Shown: piece by piece, positions 47,113 to 57,001 of the stretch
Layout of the letters: the number at the start of each line of letters is the position of its first letter
Position numbering within the stretch: position 1 is the first letter of the stretch
Assembly (NCBI RefSeq): GCF_002216775.1
Contig: NZ_CP022315.1
Coordinates: forward strand, 2,976,001 to 3,040,000
Source of the DNA: Virgibacillus phasianinus
GTDB lineage: Bacteria > Bacillota > Bacilli > Bacillales > Amphibacillaceae
Reading direction: 5' to 3'
DNA length: 64,000 nt
Notes under the pieces: generated by a model
The model's database searches: none
The model's input: only the letters and a program-made list of their open reading frames with translations
What the model was told of the DNA's origin: nothing
Made by a program: the position numbers and the translations under genes

Positions 47113-47931
47113 ATGTACCGGGAAGATATCAAAGAAGCATGCACATTTATCGAGAATGAATTAACAGCTAAACCAAGCCTTGGACTGATTCTTGGATCAG
47201 GGCTTGGTGTATTGGGTGATGAAATAGAAAATCCACAAACGATTGCCTATAAGGATATCCCGCATTTTCCAGAATCAACGGTTGCTGGGCATAAAGGACA
47301 ATTAATAATCGGGACACTCGAAGGTAAACAAGTAATCGCCATGCAGGGAAGGTTCCATTATTATGAAGGCTATACCATGCAACAAGTAACCTTTCCAGTT
47401 CGGGTAATGAAGGAATTAGGTATTGAATCGATTATTGTTACCAATGCAGCGGGCGGCATTAACAAAGGGTTCAATCCTGGTGATTTAATGCTGATCACAG
47501 ATCATATCAATAACATGGGGAATAATCCGCTGCTGGGGCCAAATGATGATCATTTAGGAGTACGTTTTCCTGATATGTCAAAGCTATATAATAAGGCATT
47601 TATTTCACATGCTGAGTCCTGTGCCAATGAACTTGGTCTCAAGGTGCAAAAGGGTGTCTATGTTGGGAATACTGGACCTGTATATGAAACACCTGCGGAA
47701 ATAAATATGCTTCGTACCCTAGGTGGAGATGCTGTTGGCATGTCAACAGTGCCAGAAGTAATTGTTGCCGGCCATGCTGGTATCCGGGTGCTCGGAATCT
47801 CCTGTATTTCCAACATGGCTGCCGGGATCCTTGACCAGCCATTAACCCATGATGAAGTGATAGAAACAACAGAAAAGGTTAGAGAAGATTTTTTACAATT
47901 TGTAAAGAAAATTATTCAAAAAATATCTTAA
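47113..47931 (+). CDS. pupG: Purine-nucleoside phosphorylase (guanosine/inosine type)
   Basis: 272-residue trimeric-type purine nucleoside phosphorylase. ILGSGLG near the N-terminus, VAGHKGQL phosphate region, TNAAGGIN, and the purine-site GMSTVPEV. Releases purine bases and ribose-1-phosphate for DeoB. Starts ten bases after deoB behind AGGGGGA. Confidence 0.94.
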   Translation: MYREDIKEACTFIENELTAKPSLGLILGSGLGVLGDEIENPQTIAYKDIPHFPESTVAGHKGQLIIGTLEGKQVIAMQGRFHYYEGYTMQQVTFPVRVMKELGIESIIVTNAAGGINKGFNPGDLMLITDHINNMGNNPLLGPNDDHLGVRFPDMSKLYNKAFISHAESCANELGLKVQKGVYVGNTGPVYETPAEINMLRTLGGDAVGMSTVPEVIVAGHAGIRVLGISCISNMAAGILDQPLTHDEVIETTEKVREDFLQFVKKIIQKIS

Positions 47932-47957
47932 AATTTTTATAAAAAGGTGATTCGGTC

Positions 47958-49265
47958 ATGAGAATGTATGATTTAATTGAAAAAAAACGCAACGGTAAAG
48001 TTTTATCCGAAGAAGAAATTCAGTATTTTATTAATGGTTATACAAACGATGAAATACCTGATTATCAAGTAAGTGCATTACTAATGGCCATTTATTTTCA
48101 GGACATGGCTGAGGATGAACGAGCAGCACTGACTACTGCGATGGTAAATTCCGGTGATACGATTGACCTTTCGAATATCAATGGCATTAAAGTCGATAAA
48201 CACTCAACCGGGGGTGTTGGTGATACGACGACATTAATATTGGCACCACTGGTTGCATCAGTCGGTGTTCCTGTTGCCAAAATGAGTGGCCGCGGTCTTG
48301 GCCATACTGGCGGGACTATTGACAAATTGGAATCGGTGCCAGGCTTTCATGTGGAAATAACAAGTGATGAATTTGTCCGTCTAGTAAATAAAAATAAAGT
48401 TGCTGTAATCGGGCAAACCGGCAATTTAACTCCTGCAGATAAAAAATTATACAGTTTACGGGATGTTACAGCCACAGTCAACTCAATTCCATTGATAGCA
48501 AGTTCAATAATGAGTAAAAAAATTGCTTCCGGTGCAGATGCCATTGTTCTGGATGTCAAAACGGGTGCTGGAGCATTTATGAAAGAATTTGATGATGCAA
48601 AGAGCTTGGCAGAAGCAATGGTATCGATTGGCAACCGCGTCGGCCGTCAAACGATGGCAGTCATTTCTGATATGTCACAGCCGCTTGGGAGAGCGGTTGG
48701 TAATGCCTTAGAAGTTAAAGAGGCCGTTGAAACATTAAAAGGAGAAGGGCCGGATGATTTAACCGAATTATGTTTAACACTCGGCAGCCAGATGGTCCTG
48801 TTGGCTAAAAAGGCAAAAACAATAGAAGAAGCACGGTCAATGCTGAAGAATAATATTACGAATGGCAAGGCATTTCAGCAGTTTAAACTATTTCTTGAGG
48901 CCCAGGGTGGAGATGCCGGTGTAGCGGATCGTCCGGAACAACTGCCCCAAGCAGCCCATAAGATTGAGCTCCCTGCTAAAACATCGGGGACAGTTTCAGA
49001 AATTATTGCAAATGACATAGGTACTGCTGCAATGATGCTTGGTGCTGGAAGAGCAACAAAAGAATCGAAAATTGATTTGGCTGTTGGACTGGTTCTTCAT
49101 AAGAAAATAGGTGATAGGGTCAAAGAAGGGGAATCACTACTAACCATTCATGCAAATGATACAAATATAGAAAATGTAAAAGAAACACTTTATCAGAGCA
49201 TCTCAATCACATCAGATTCAGTTAATGCACCTTCCTTGATCTATGACATGATAACAACAAAATAA
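47958..49265 (+). CDS. pdp: Pyrimidine-nucleoside phosphorylase
   Basis: 435-residue enzyme for phosphorolysis of uridine and thymidine. The family signature [17 protein letters not shown] is complete; the phosphate site [12 protein letters not shown] and the C-terminal Pyr-phosphorylase domain ([15 protein letters not shown]) are present. Closes the salvage operon. AAAAGGTGA precedes ATG 47958. Confidence 0.95.
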   Translation: MRMYDLIEKKRNGKVLSEEEIQYFINGYTNDEIPDYQVSALLMAIYFQDMAEDERAALTTAMVNSGDTIDLSNINGIKVDKHSTGGVGDTTTLILAPLVASVGVPVAKMSGRGLGHTGGTIDKLESVPGFHVEITSDEFVRLVNKNKVAVIGQTGNLTPADKKLYSLRDVTATVNSIPLIASSIMSKKIASGADAIVLDVKTGAGAFMKEFDDAKSLAEAMVSIGNRVGRQTMAVISDMSQPLGRAVGNALEVKEAVETLKGEGPDDLTELCLTLGSQMVLLAKKAKTIEEARSMLKNNITNGKAFQQFKLFLEAQGGDAGVADRPEQLPQAAHKIELPAKTSGTVSEIIANDIGTAAMMLGAGRATKESKIDLAVGLVLHKKIGDRVKEGESLLTIHANDTNIENVKETLYQSISITSDSVNAPSLIYDMITTK

Positions 49266-49279
49266 TTGCTTTTATTGCG

Positions 49280-49312
49280 TAACACTCAAGTTTGGAGCTT
49301 GAGTGTTTTTTA
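49280..49312 (+). terminator. Terminator after pdp
   Basis: AACACTCAAG pairs with CTTGAGTGTT around a seven-base loop, then a T run. Confidence 0.88.
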
Positions 49313-49415
49313 TATTTTAAGAAAGCATAAAACTTTATCAGTATAAGCATAAAAAGATCTAAGACTCTTGCCATTAATTTTTGGCGGACAGACCAAGATT
49401 TTCTAATTATAGAAC

Positions 49416-49445
49416 TTATAAAAAGAGTACAGATTGGAAAGCCTA
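49416..49445 (+). promoter_or_regulatory. Candidate sigma-F promoter of dacF
   Basis: TTATA (49416-49420), exactly 15 bases, then GGAAAGCCTA (49436-49445), which fits the sigma-F -10 GGNRANANTR at 9 of 10. The -35 differs from GYATA by one base. B. subtilis dacF-spoIIA is sigma-F controlled. Confidence 0.55.
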
Positions 49446-49475
49446 GAATTAAATAGAATGTTGGAGGTAAGAGTT

Positions 49476-50660
49476 ATGAAAAATTGGATCATTGTACTTT
49501 GTACTATTTTTATAGTGTATGCGGGAGTTTCGATACCAGTCTTTGCCGAAGAGAGCAATTCGGATAATAAAACTGATTCATTAAATCTATCATCGAAAGC
49601 GAAATCTGCTATTTTACTTGAGCAGAACACAGGTAAGATACTTTATGATAAACAGGCACATGAAAAGCTTCCGCCCGCTAGTATGACAAAAATTATGACT
49701 CTATTGTTAATTATGGAAGCATTGGACAATGGAAAAATTCAATTGGACGAAAAGGTGCGCATAAGTGAGAATGCTGCATCAATGGGTGGTTCGCAGATTT
49801 TTTTAAAAGCGGGCGAGGAAATGACCGTAAATAATTTACTGAAGGGAGTTGCAATAGCTTCGGGGAATGATGCCAGTGTAGCACTTGCAGAACGCATTGC
49901 GGGAAGTGAAGAAGAATTTGTGAAGAAAATGAATGAAAAGGTGAAAGAATTAGGATTGAAGGACACTAAATTCCAAAATCCAACGGGACTTCCTGCTGAG
50001 GATCACTATTCAACTGCATATGATATGGCAGTTATTGCGCAGCATTTATTAGATCACGAAGAAATTACGAACTACACGTCCGTATACGAGGATTATTTAA
50101 GAAAAGGCCAAGACAATGAATTCTGGTTGGTAAACACGAATAAATTAGTAAAGTTTTATCCAGGTGTTGATGGATTGAAAACGGGTTATACAAGTGAAGC
50201 AAAATATTGTTTAACTGCAACAGCGAAAAAGAACGACATGCGGGTAATAGCAGTTGTCATGGGCGCGGATTCACCAAAAACAAGAAACTCTATTGTATCT
50301 AACATGCTGGACTATAGCTTTTCACATTTTGAAACAACGCACCTGTATAAAAAAGGCGAACAGGTTGCGAATTTAAATATGCTTAAAGCTAAGGACAGCA
50401 ATGTCAAGGTAGTTGCATCCCAGCCAATAAGCACTGTTCATAAAAAAGGGGAAAAGCCGGAGAAATTTACAACATCTGTAAAATTGAAACAAACAATTGC
50501 TCCTCCGTTGAAGAAGGGCGAACAGGTTGGCACAATGATTGTTAAGAATGGCAATAAAGTCCTTTCAAAGACACCATTAATCGTTGAGAAGAAAGTGGAA
50601 TCCGCCAATATATTTACATTGTTTAACCGGACCTTACAAAAAATCGCAAAGTATAACTAG
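49476..50660 (+). CDS. dacF: Sporulation D-alanyl-D-alanine carboxypeptidase DacF
   Basis: 394-residue low-molecular-mass penicillin-binding protein that trims spore peptidoglycan. Signal peptide (about 1-24, ending VFAEE), catalytic Ser in PASMTKIM, SGN motif in ASGNDASV, KTG in DGLKTGYT, and a C-terminal PBP5 beta domain (about 285-385). ATG 49476 follows TTGGAGGTAA; the frame opening at 49434 is rejected. Directly precedes spoIIA. Confidence 0.93.
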   Translation: MKNWIIVLCTIFIVYAGVSIPVFAEESNSDNKTDSLNLSSKAKSAILLEQNTGKILYDKQAHEKLPPASMTKIMTLLLIMEALDNGKIQLDEKVRISENAASMGGSQIFLKAGEEMTVNNLLKGVAIASGNDASVALAERIAGSEEEFVKKMNEKVKELGLKDTKFQNPTGLPAEDHYSTAYDMAVIAQHLLDHEEITNYTSVYEDYLRKGQDNEFWLVNTNKLVKFYPGVDGLKTGYTSEAKYCLTATAKKNDMRVIAVVMGADSPKTRNSIVSNMLDYSFSHFETTHLYKKGEQVANLNMLKAKDSNVKVVASQPISTVHKKGEKPEKFTTSVKLKQTIAPPLKKGEQVGTMIVKNGNKVLSKTPLIVEKKVESANIFTLFNRTLQKIAKYN

Positions 50661-50663
50661 TTT

Positions 50664-50722
50664 TGTCGAATATCTTCTTCTTTTGACGCCTTGCAGGAAT
50701 AGTAAGGAGGTATAAAGAAAGT
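50664..50722 (+). promoter_or_regulatory. spoIIA control region: 0A box and sigma-H-like promoter
   Basis: TGTCGAA (50664-50670) is an exact Spo0A box in reverse orientation. GCAGGAATA (50693-50701) fits the sigma-H -35 RNAGGAWWW exactly. After 12 bases AAAGAAAGT (50714-50722) fits the -10 RNNGAATWW at 7 of 9. This mirrors the known Spo0A plus sigma-H control of spoIIA. Confidence 0.55.
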
Positions 50723-50755
50723 AAACTATATAACATTTTGTTAGGAGGAGAATTT

Positions 50756-51109
50756 GTGGGGATGAATTCTACATTTGAGGTAGTTGAAGATGTTCTTATT
50801 GTTCGACTGGAGGGAGAATTAGACCACCATGAAGCAGAAGCGTTAAGAACCCAGTGGAAGAATATGATTGAAAAGAATCTTGTAAAGCATGTCATATTAA
50901 ATTTACAATCGGTAACGTTTATGGATAGCTCGGGTCTTGGTGTTGTGTTAGGCAGATATAAGGAAATTCTGCAGCTTGGAGGGGAAATGGTAGTCTGCTC
51001 AATTTCACTTCCGGTAAAACGGTTGTTTGAAATGTCAGGATTGTTTAAAATTATCCGCTTGGAGGACGATGAACAGAGTGCACTATTTACGTTGGGGGTG
51101 GCGTCATGA
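50756..51109 (+). CDS. spoIIAA: Anti-sigma-F factor antagonist SpoIIAA
   Basis: 117-residue STAS protein that releases sigma-F when unphosphorylated. The phospho-acceptor is Ser58 in FMDSSGLG; with GTG 50756 as start both the numbering and the length equal B. subtilis SpoIIAA. TTAGGAGGAG at 50741-50750 fits this GTG, whereas the frame opening at TTG 50738 lies before it. Its stop overlaps the spoIIAB start by four bases. Confidence 0.94.
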   Translation: MGMNSTFEVVEDVLIVRLEGELDHHEAEALRTQWKNMIEKNLVKHVILNLQSVTFMDSSGLGVVLGRYKEILQLGGEMVVCSISLPVKRLFEMSGLFKIIRLEDDEQSALFTLGVAS

Positions 51110-51546
51110 AAAATGAAATGTATGTAGAGTTTTCCAGTATCAGTGAAAATGAATCATTTGCACGTGTATTAGTCGCATCGTTTATCGCACAGCTTGATCC
51201 AACAATGGATGAGTTAACTGAAATTAAAACGGTTGTCTCTGAAGCAGTAACCAATGCAATTATCCATGGTTACAATAATGAACCGGACCATAAAATAGCA
51301 ATGGAATGTAAATTGTACGATGATGAAATTGAGCTTACCATCAAGGACAAGGGTACTGGTATAATCGATATCGAAGAAGCTCGCCAGCCCTTATTCACTT
51401 CCAAACCTGAATTAGAACGTTCAGGCATGGGCTTTACTATAATCGAAAACTTTATGGATTCCGTTAATGTGACCTCCACCGTGCAAGAAGGCACAACCGT
51501 TATGATGAAAAAGCAATTAACAACAAGTAAAACGGTCTGCAAATAG
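51106..51546 (+). CDS. spoIIAB: Anti-sigma-F factor SpoIIAB
   Basis: 146-residue GHKL-type serine kinase that binds sigma-F and phosphorylates SpoIIAA. N box [15 protein letters not shown]1 box DKGTGI and G2 box [14 protein letters not shown] are all intact. Overlaps spoIIAA by ATGA, so translation is coupled and the two antagonists should be made in step. Confidence 0.95.
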   Translation: MKNEMYVEFSSISENESFARVLVASFIAQLDPTMDELTEIKTVVSEAVTNAIIHGYNNEPDHKIAMECKLYDDEIELTIKDKGTGIIDIEEARQPLFTSKPELERSGMGFTIIENFMDSVNVTSTVQEGTTVMMKKQLTTSKTVCK

Positions 51547-51556
51547 GGATATGTCT

Positions 51557-52309
51557 ATGGATGTAAATGTAAAGCATCATAAACGGGAAGAACAATTAAC
51601 GGATAAAGAAGTGAAAGAATACATTCATAAAAGTCAAAATGGAGATAAAATAGCAAGAGATATATTAGTCGAACGGAATGTGCGATTGGTATGGTCAGTT
51701 GTTCAACGATTCATTAACCGTGGGTATGATCCAGACGATCTGTTTCAAATTGGCAGTATCGGGCTGATTAAATCTATCGATAAATTTGATTTATCCTATA
51801 ATGTACGATTCTCTACCTATGCAGTGCCGATGATTATCGGTGAAATTCAGCGTTTTATCCGAGATGATGGAAGTGTCAAGGTCAGTCGGTCACTTAAGGA
51901 AGTCGGTAATAAAATTCGTAAAAAACGCGATGAATTAACCAAAGAGCTTGGTCGATCACCAACTGTGAATGAAATTGCCTATATTCTGGAAATTACGCCT
52001 GAAGAAGTGGTTCAGGCGGAAGAGGCAACGAAAACATTGCATTCCATCCATGAAACCGTTTTTGAAAACGATGGCGATCCAATTACACTTTTGGATCAAA
52101 TTGCTGATCAGGATACAAAATGGTTTGATAAATTAACACTGCAGGAGGCCATCAGGGGGTTAAATGAACGAGAGCGCCTTATCGTTTATTTGCGTTATTA
52201 TAAGGATAAAACACAATCAGAAGTTGCGGATCGGCTTGGAATATCGCAGGTTCAGGTCTCCCGGTTAGAGAAAAAGATACTGGACGAAATGAAAAAGTTA
52301 ATGGATTAA
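51557..52309 (+). CDS. sigF: RNA polymerase sigma-F factor
   Basis: Forespore-specific sigma factor, 250 residues. Region 2 reads DDLFQIGSIGLIKSIDKFD and FSTYAVPMIIGEIQRFIRDD, region 3 SRSLKEVGNKIRKK, region 4 RLGISQVQVSRLEKKIL. ATG 51557 is preferred: AGGGA at 51545-51549 is too close to ATG 51551. Last gene of spoIIA, followed by a terminator. Confidence 0.95.
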   Translation: MDVNVKHHKREEQLTDKEVKEYIHKSQNGDKIARDILVERNVRLVWSVVQRFINRGYDPDDLFQIGSIGLIKSIDKFDLSYNVRFSTYAVPMIIGEIQRFIRDDGSVKVSRSLKEVGNKIRKKRDELTKELGRSPTVNEIAYILEITPEEVVQAEEATKTLHSIHETVFENDGDPITLLDQIADQDTKWFDKLTLQEAIRGLNERERLIVYLRYYKDKTQSEVADRLGISQVQVSRLEKKILDEMKKLMD

Positions 52310-52311
52310 AA

Positions 52312-52343
52312 CAAACATCACTTTTATAAGTGGTGTTTTTTCT
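52312..52343 (+). terminator. Terminator after sigF
   Basis: ACATCACTT pairs with AAGTGGTGT around a four-base loop, followed by T residues. Confidence 0.82.
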
Positions 52344-52440
52344 TTGTAAAGGAATACGGTCTTAAAAACTTGCGTGATAAAAATAGTATTTTTAACAAAT
52401 ACTAAAGAGAAATAACTGTTCATAAGGGGTGATTGTAGTT

Positions 52441-53037
52441 ATGGAAATTGTCTACTTACGAATGAAGAAAAGTATTACTTTAGAAAAGCTACAATATGTG
52501 AAATTAAAAGATATCGCCTACACCTCTGCACCGTCAGAACTAAAAAAACAATTGGAAGAAACACCTATATATCGTATCACACAAAAAGACAACAACATTG
52601 TAATAATTGACGGATTTTTAATTATTGATCATTTAACCAAATTATGGCCGAACTTAGAATTTCAATTAATTGGTCCCGAGCAGACCATCATTCGAGTCGA
52701 GAAGCAAAAAAAACAGACTTCGGTGCTGGTTGTATCGTTTGTCTGGTTATTATTATTTATTGGAACAGCCATGACAATCATGAATTTCCATTATGACGTC
52801 AGTATGCAAGCTGTTCAACAGAAGCTTCATTATCTGCTGACCGGGGAGCATAATGATTTTCCATTATGGATTCAAATTCCCTATTCTTTTGGACTTGGAA
52901 TTGGAATGCTGCTCTACTTTAACCATTGGTTTAAAAAACGCTTTAATGAAGAACCAAGCCCGCTCGAAATCGAAATTTTTAATTATCAACAAGATCTCGA
53001 TCAATACGTAAGATCCTACGAGAACAAATTAAAATGA
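52441..53037 (+). CDS. spoVAA: Stage V sporulation protein AA
   Basis: 198-residue component of the SpoVA dipicolinic acid channel system. N-terminal soluble domain (about 1-90), then two transmembrane helices (about 97-117 and 140-160). EEPSPLEIEIFNYQ near the C-terminus matches the family. ATG 52441 follows AAGGGG; a GTG at 52429 overlaps that site. AATACTA at 52398-52404 resembles a sigma-G -10, but the -35 is weak. Overlaps spoVAB by four bases. Confidence 0.92.
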   Translation: MEIVYLRMKKSITLEKLQYVKLKDIAYTSAPSELKKQLEETPIYRITQKDNNIVIIDGFLIIDHLTKLWPNLEFQLIGPEQTIIRVEKQKKQTSVLVVSFVWLLLFIGTAMTIMNFHYDVSMQAVQQKLHYLLTGEHNDFPLWIQIPYSFGLGIGMLLYFNHWFKKRFNEEPSPLEIEIFNYQQDLDQYVRSYENKLK

Positions 53038-53462
53038 TTAATATGTTACTGATTAAGCTTGTTGAAATGATTATTGGGCTTGCTAGTGGGCTTGCGGTAG
53101 GTTCAGGTTTTGTAGCATTTTTAATGGTACTTGGGATTGTCCCAAGGCTAATTCAGTTAAGTCGATCAATGAAACTGATCAATCTCTATGGTCCGTGTGT
53201 AATTGCGGGATCGTTATTTGGTGTTTATCTGTCATTTACTGCAACTACATGGAATCAGCCGCTGCTCGTTTTAGCGATATGGGGTGTGTTTCACGGAATA
53301 TTTGTTGGAATGCTTGCTGCGGCTTTGACAGAAGTGTTGAACGTATTTCCGATTTTATCAAAACGTATTGGAGTGGATAAGCAGTTGCTTTGGTTATTAA
53401 TGGCAATTGTTTTTGGTAAAATTGGCGGATCCTTATTTCAATGGACGTTTTTTGTGAAATAA
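53034..53462 (+). CDS. spoVAB: Stage V sporulation protein AB
   Basis: 142-residue polytopic membrane protein, about four or five helices, with the glycine-rich GLASGLAVGSGFVAFL opening typical of SpoVAB. ATGA overlap with spoVAA. In B. subtilis it is followed by spoVAC, AD and AE, but here the next gene 28 bases downstream is spoVAF. Confidence 0.9.
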   Translation: MINMLLIKLVEMIIGLASGLAVGSGFVAFLMVLGIVPRLIQLSRSMKLINLYGPCVIAGSLFGVYLSFTATTWNQPLLVLAIWGVFHGIFVGMLAAALTEVLNVFPILSKRIGVDKQLLWLLMAIVFGKIGGSLFQWTFFVK

Positions 53463-53490
53463 CCAATCTAGATTACTGGAGGGCAATGCT

Positions 53491-54990
53491 ATGGCGAAAA
53501 AACAATCCAATGAATCTAAAAAGCCCATTCCGTCGAATATCGATGACGTTGAAGCTTTTATGAAAGAACAAATCGGTACGGGTAAGTCGTTCGATCTCGG
53601 TTTTCGGGAAATAATTATCATGAAAAAGAAAATTCAATTATATTATGTAACTGGCCTTACTGATTCTTCCGTTGTATTGGAAGTAATCAAAAAGTTGGTA
53701 GATATTAATGATAAAGAAAGCAATATGAAAAAGATTCCTGAAATTATTAAAAATCGTTTAATCCATCAGCAGGTGGAAGCCATCAAAACGATGGATGAAG
53801 CGGTGGATCAAATCCTATCTGGATTAACCGTGGTCTTTATGGATGGTGAGAAACAGGCATATGTTGTTGATGTACGAAATTATCCAGGCAGGACGCCGCA
53901 AGAACCCGATTCAGAACAAGTAGTTCGTGGTTCAAGAGACGGGTTTACCGAAAATATAATCGAAAATACAGCATTAACTCGGAGGAGGGTTCGAGATGCC
54001 CGCCTTCGCAATGAAATGCTAAAAGTGGGTGAACGTTCAAAAACAGACGTATGTGTAAGCTATTTAAAGGATGTGGCCGATGATGGGCTTGTAGAAGTCA
54101 TTAAAGAAAAGATCGGGGCAATCGAAGTTGATGGGATAACAATGGCCGATAAAGCAGTTGAGGAGTTTATCATCAAACGAAAGTGGAGCCCATATCCGTT
54201 AGTTCGGTATACGGAAAGGCCTGACATTGCTGCAAATCACCTGCTTGAGGGTCATGTCCTAATTACAGTTGATACATCGCCAAGTTTAATTATTTTACCG
54301 ACAACCTATTTCCATCATTTGCAGCATGCAGAAGAATACAGGCAAGCACCTGCTGTCGGTACATTCATACGCTGGTCAAGATATATCGCGGTTTTAATGT
54401 CCCTATTTTTACTTCCATTATGGCTGTTGTTCGTCATGGAACCTTCTCTATTGCCGGATAAATTGTCATTTATTGGATTGAATGAAAAAGGCAATGTTCC
54501 GGTATTTGTTCAAATTATTATGGGGGATCTTGGCATTGAATTTTTAAGGATGGCTGCCATACACACCCCAACGCCATTATCAACCGCCATGGGTTTAATC
54601 GCAGCTGTATTAATTGGACAAATTGCAATTGATGTGGGATTGTTCAGTCCCGAAGTTATTTTATATATTTCAATTGCCGCGATTGGCTCTTATGTAACTC
54701 CCAGTTATGAATTAAGTTCAGCCAATAAATTAGCAAGAATGATATTGGTATTAATAACAGCAATCTTTGGGTTAATAGGACTGACAATTGGATTTACTTT
54801 GTATGTGTTATTTTTGACAAGTTTAAAATCTATTCGCACACCCTATTTGTGGCCGTTACTGCCATTCAATCCAAAAGCAATGGTACAGGTAATCTTCCGT
54901 GTTCCCGTTCCTTTATCCAATGACCGCCCAAGTATTGTTCATCCTAAAAACAATTACAGACAACCACCTAGAAAGGATGAACTTAGGTAA
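53491..54990 (+). CDS. spoVAF: Stage V sporulation protein AF
   Basis: 499-residue GerA-A-family membrane protein, close to the B. subtilis length. Large N-terminal cytoplasmic domain (about 25-290, with ILPTTYFHHLQHAEEY at its end). About four or five transmembrane helices follow (300-450). A PFNP segment and basic tail close the protein. It supports dipicolinic acid release in germination. Directly after spoVAB and before lysA. Confidence 0.92.
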   Translation: MAKKQSNESKKPIPSNIDDVEAFMKEQIGTGKSFDLGFREIIIMKKKIQLYYVTGLTDSSVVLEVIKKLVDINDKESNMKKIPEIIKNRLIHQQVEAIKTMDEAVDQILSGLTVVFMDGEKQAYVVDVRNYPGRTPQEPDSEQVVRGSRDGFTENIIENTALTRRRVRDARLRNEMLKVGERSKTDVCVSYLKDVADDGLVEVIKEKIGAIEVDGITMADKAVEEFIIKRKWSPYPLVRYTERPDIAANHLLEGHVLITVDTSPSLIILPTTYFHHLQHAEEYRQAPAVGTFIRWSRYIAVLMSLFLLPLWLLFVMEPSLLPDKLSFIGLNEKGNVPVFVQIIMGDLGIEFLRMAAIHTPTPLSTAMGLIAAVLIGQIAIDVGLFSPEVILYISIAAIGSYVTPSYELSSANKLARMILVLITAIFGLIGLTIGFTLYVLFLTSLKSIRTPYLWPLLPFNPKAMVQVIFRVPVPLSNDRPSIVHPKNNYRQPPRKDELR

Positions 54991-54995
54991 ACATG

Positions 54996-55029
54996 CAAGG
55001 CACTCTGAAGGGAGTGCTTTTGTTTTTTT
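54996..55029 (+). terminator. Terminator after spoVAF
   Basis: GCACTC pairs with GAGTGC around a six-base loop, followed by TTTTGTTTTTTT. Confidence 0.78.
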
Positions 55030-55088
55030 AAAACGTATGGTAAAGTTATTTTTAATATTAAATGCTTCACTGAACGGGGGACACTTTA

Positions 55089-56396
55089 ATGATTATTAAT
55101 AATCATCCATTCGCTGTAAACGCAAAGGGGCATTTGGAAATTGGTGGAATGGATTCAACGATACTTGCTGAAAAATATGGGACACCCTTATATGTTTATG
55201 ATGTGTCTATTATTCGAGAAAACTGCCAATCTTTTGTTAATGCCTTTGAGGAATTAGGGATACAGGCACAAGTCGCATATGCAAGTAAGGCTTTTTCATC
55301 GGTTGCGATGCTTCAAGTGATTAAACAGGAGAAGTTAAGCCTGGATGTTGTTTCAGAGGGTGAATTATATACGGCACTAAAAGCAGGGTTTCCAACAGAG
55401 AAAATACATTTGCATGGCAATAATAAAAGTTATGATGAATTGCTCATGGCAATTGAAAATAGTGTTGGATGTATAGTGGTTGATAACTTTTATGAGATAT
55501 CATTAATCGAGAAGATTTTGCAAAATAGAAATGATGAAATTAATGTTTTGATACGGGTGACACCTGGAGTGAAGTCGAATACGCATCAGTACATCATGAC
55601 GGGGAATGAAGACTCAAAGTTTGGATTTAGTTTACAAAATGGACAGGCTGAACAAGCATTTCTTCAGTTAAGTGAACATCGGCAAATTCATGTAAAGGGA
55701 TTGCACTGCCACATTGGTTCCCAGATTTTTGAAACGGACCGTTATGAGAAAACAATTAATCTATTATTTGAGACGATTTCTAATTGGAAAACGAACTATC
55801 TCTTTGAACCTGATGTTTTGAATGTTGGTGGCGGTTTTGGCATCCGTTATACTGAAAAAGACGAACCACTTGATTTGCAAGAGTACGTGCATTCCATTAC
55901 AAAGGCCATTAAGGAACATGCTGATAGTATTGACATACCAATGCCGGAAATATGGATAGAACCGGGCCGTTCAATTGCGGGCAACGCGGGTATAACCCTT
56001 TATACAGTTGGATCGATAAAACAAATTCCAGGTATTAGAACCTATTTGTCTATTGATGGGGGAATGACGGATAATATCCGCCCTGCATTATATCAGGCGG
56101 AATATGAGGGGGTCCTAGCAAATAAAGCTGATGCAGAAACAGTTAACAATGGTTCTATCGCAGGAAAATGCTGTGAATCGGGCGATATGTTAATCTGGGA
56201 CCTTCCATTACCTGAGGTGGAATCAGGGGATATGCTGGCAGTTTTTGCTACTGGTGCGTACGGCTATTCAATGGCGAATCATTATAATCGATTCCCGAAT
56301 CCAGCTGTAGTTTTTGTCGAAAACGGAATAGATAGATTAGTGGTAAAGCGGGAAACCTATCAGGATGTCAGCAGGAATGACCTTTCCTATGAATAA
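55089..56396 (+). CDS. lysA: Diaminopimelate decarboxylase
   Basis: 435-residue PLP enzyme for the last step of lysine synthesis. PLP lysine in YASKAFSS, HIGSQIFE, glycine-rich phosphate loop GGGFGIRY, EPGRSIAGNAG and the active-site CCESGDML. GGGGGAC precedes ATG 55089. Same spoVAF-lysA order as B. subtilis. No lysine riboswitch was seen in the short leader. Confidence 0.94.
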   Translation: MIINNHPFAVNAKGHLEIGGMDSTILAEKYGTPLYVYDVSIIRENCQSFVNAFEELGIQAQVAYASKAFSSVAMLQVIKQEKLSLDVVSEGELYTALKAGFPTEKIHLHGNNKSYDELLMAIENSVGCIVVDNFYEISLIEKILQNRNDEINVLIRVTPGVKSNTHQYIMTGNEDSKFGFSLQNGQAEQAFLQLSEHRQIHVKGLHCHIGSQIFETDRYEKTINLLFETISNWKTNYLFEPDVLNVGGGFGIRYTEKDEPLDLQEYVHSITKAIKEHADSIDIPMPEIWIEPGRSIAGNAGITLYTVGSIKQIPGIRTYLSIDGGMTDNIRPALYQAEYEGVLANKADAETVNNGSIAGKCCESGDMLIWDLPLPEVESGDMLAVFATGAYGYSMANHYNRFPNPAVVFVENGIDRLVVKRETYQDVSRNDLSYE

Positions 56397-56403
56397 TAGT
56401 TAT

Positions 56404-56431
56404 TTGAATAAATGCGATAAAGTGATAAGAT
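56404..56431 (+). promoter_or_regulatory. Candidate sigma-A promoter of ppiB
   Basis: TTGAAT (56404-56409), 16-base spacer, TAAGAT (56426-56431). Confidence 0.4.
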
Positions 56432-56477
56432 AAGGAATGGGTTGTGACCTGAATTTAACTTAAAAGGGGATAATGAA

Positions 56478-56915
56478 ATGGCTAAAAAAGGATATATAGT
56501 AATGGAAAATGGAAATAAAATCGAATTTGAACTTTTCCCAAACGAAGCGCCTGGCACTGTAGCAAACTTTGAAAAACTGGCAAATGAAAACTTTTATGAT
56601 GGATTAACATTTCATCGTGTCATTGACGGATTCGTAAGCCAAGGTGGGTGCCCAAAAGGGAATGGCACCGGTTCTGCTGGTTACACAATCAAATGTGAAA
56701 CAGAAGGAAATCCGCATAAGCATGTTGAAGGTTCATTATCAATGGCGCACGCTGGCAAGGATACCGGAAGCAGTCAATTCTTTATTGTACACGAAGCACA
56801 GCCGCACCTTAATGGTGTTCATACTGTTTTTGGGCAAGTGACTTCTGGAATTGAGCATGCAAAAGCAATGCATAATGGCGATGTAATGAAAGAAATGAAA
56901 GTTTTTAATGATTAA
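56478..56915 (+). CDS. ppiB: Peptidyl-prolyl cis-trans isomerase B (cyclophilin)
   Basis: 145-residue cytoplasmic cyclophilin. Core motifs [29 protein letters not shown] and [10 protein letters not shown] hold the catalytic Arg and the substrate pocket. AAAAGGGGA precedes ATG 56478. Matches B. subtilis ppiB, also beside lysA. Confidence 0.94.
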   Translation: MAKKGYIVMENGNKIEFELFPNEAPGTVANFEKLANENFYDGLTFHRVIDGFVSQGGCPKGNGTGSAGYTIKCETEGNPHKHVEGSLSMAHAGKDTGSSQFFIVHEAQPHLNGVHTVFGQVTSGIEHAKAMHNGDVMKEMKVFND

Positions 56916-57001
56916 TAGATTACTATTTGTCCATGACAAATCAGTAAAATAGTAGTATGATTTAGATTAAATCAGTAAATGCTGTTAAAGGATGAAGGCA
57001 C

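Noticed and set aside
54899-55099. 66-codon ORF overlapping the end of spoVAF
   Set aside because: It is out of frame within spoVAF, crosses its terminator and has no supporting start signal.
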